Assembly (NCBI GenBank): GCA_001800675.1
Contig: MGVW01000059.1
Coordinates: 1-23,451, forward strand
Source of the DNA: Euryarchaeota archaeon RBG_13_57_23
GTDB lineage: Archaea; Thermoplasmatota; Thermoplasmata; UBA10834
Direction of reading: 5' to 3'
DNA length: 23,451 nt
Part shown: one piece after another, positions 23,190-23,451 of the stretch
How positions within the stretch are numbered: the stretch's first letter is position 1
Layout: each line of letters begins with the position of its first letter
The notes under the pieces: generated by a model
Told to the model about the DNA's origin: nothing
The model's database searches: none
What the model saw: only the letters and a program-made list of their open reading frames with translations
Made by a program: the position numbers and the translations under genes

Positions 23190-23451
23190 ATGACCGCACC
23201 TAAAGTGGTTGTATCCAGCGGGAAGCGGAAGAGCGCAGTGGCCAGGGCCACCGTGAAGAGGGGGCGCGGACTTGTGAGGATTAACAATGTCCCCGTCGAG
23301 ATCCATGAGCCCCATCTCGCGCGCGTCATGATTATGGAGCCTCTGACCCTTGCAGCCGACAGGGTCTCGAAGGTGGACATCGACATCAATGTCAACGGTG
23401 GAGGCATAATGGGTCAGGCGATGGCTTCCAGGACCGCGATCGCAAAAGGCC
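23190..23451 (+). CDS. rps9: Small subunit ribosomal protein uS9 (partial)
   Basis: The first 87 codons are present; the gene continues past the right edge. My own translation begins MTAPKVVVSSGKRKSAVARA, the S9 hallmark SGKRKxAxARAxVxxG, followed by GRGLVRINNVPVE and VNGGGIMGQAMASRTAIAKG, matching the family's central N-G-G-G-x-x-G-Q-A block. The C-terminal RKKPKKxGxRRxR-type tail that reaches the P-site tRNA lies outside the window. GGCGAAGGAGG upstream provides the ribosome binding site. Confidence 0.95.
   Translation, partial: MTAPKVVVSSGKRKSAVARATVKRGRGLVRINNVPVEIHEPHLARVMIMEPLTLAADRVSKVDIDINVNGGGIMGQAMASRTAIAKG

Overview
The window looks like a chromosomal segment of an archaeon. It carries the archaeal ribosomal protein cluster eL18-uL13-uS9, an archaeal-type D-aminoacyl-tRNA deacylase (DtdA), archaeal/eukaryotic-type TrpRS and PheS, a 6-phospho-3-hexuloisomerase and TATA-box promoters, several of which predict leaderless mRNAs. 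Surface proteins with an N-terminal signal and a single C-terminal membrane anchor, one with a cytoplasmic zinc ribbon, suggest Thermoplasmatota or a related euryarchaeal lineage. That placement is inference. No tRNA, rRNA, IS element, integrase or CRISPR array was seen.

Layout. 1-2900 (minus strand): the start of an AlkD-like DNA alkylation repair protein, preceded by a large membrane-anchored family 5 solute-binding protein. 2965-6122: dtdA diverges from a MetE-core-like methyltransferase and an MFS transporter across one shared TATA element. 6198-8624: a winged-helix/STAND-NTPase/TPR protein, convergent with a minus-strand translation group (trpS, a TrmO/TsaA-family protein, pheS; 8637-11727). 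11849-14796: a small winged-helix protein, a secreted anchored protein and a non-pyrrolysine MttB-family methyltransferase. 14768-15742: a thioredoxin reductase whose 3' end overlaps the MttB gene.

15858-19308 is the most striking part. It is a tight, same-strand cluster of an M29-like aminopeptidase, an E1-like adenylating enzyme, a ubiquitin-like protein ending in Gly-Gly, an E2-like conjugating enzyme with HPN and a downstream Cys, and an Rpn11-like JAMM metalloprotease. Intergenic gaps within the E1-to-JAMM part are 54 nt or less and the last two genes overlap. The key residues of all four components can be read directly. This is a compact, apparently complete activation-conjugation-deconjugation system with no recognisable RING E3 in the window.

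19387-20562 is another secreted anchored protein. 20569-22157 (minus) is hxlB, overlapped by a divergent endonuclease IV-fold protein. A 231-nt intergenic region (22158-22388) holds two promoters and a possible RNA hairpin before the ribosomal protein operon, which runs off the right edge inside uS9.
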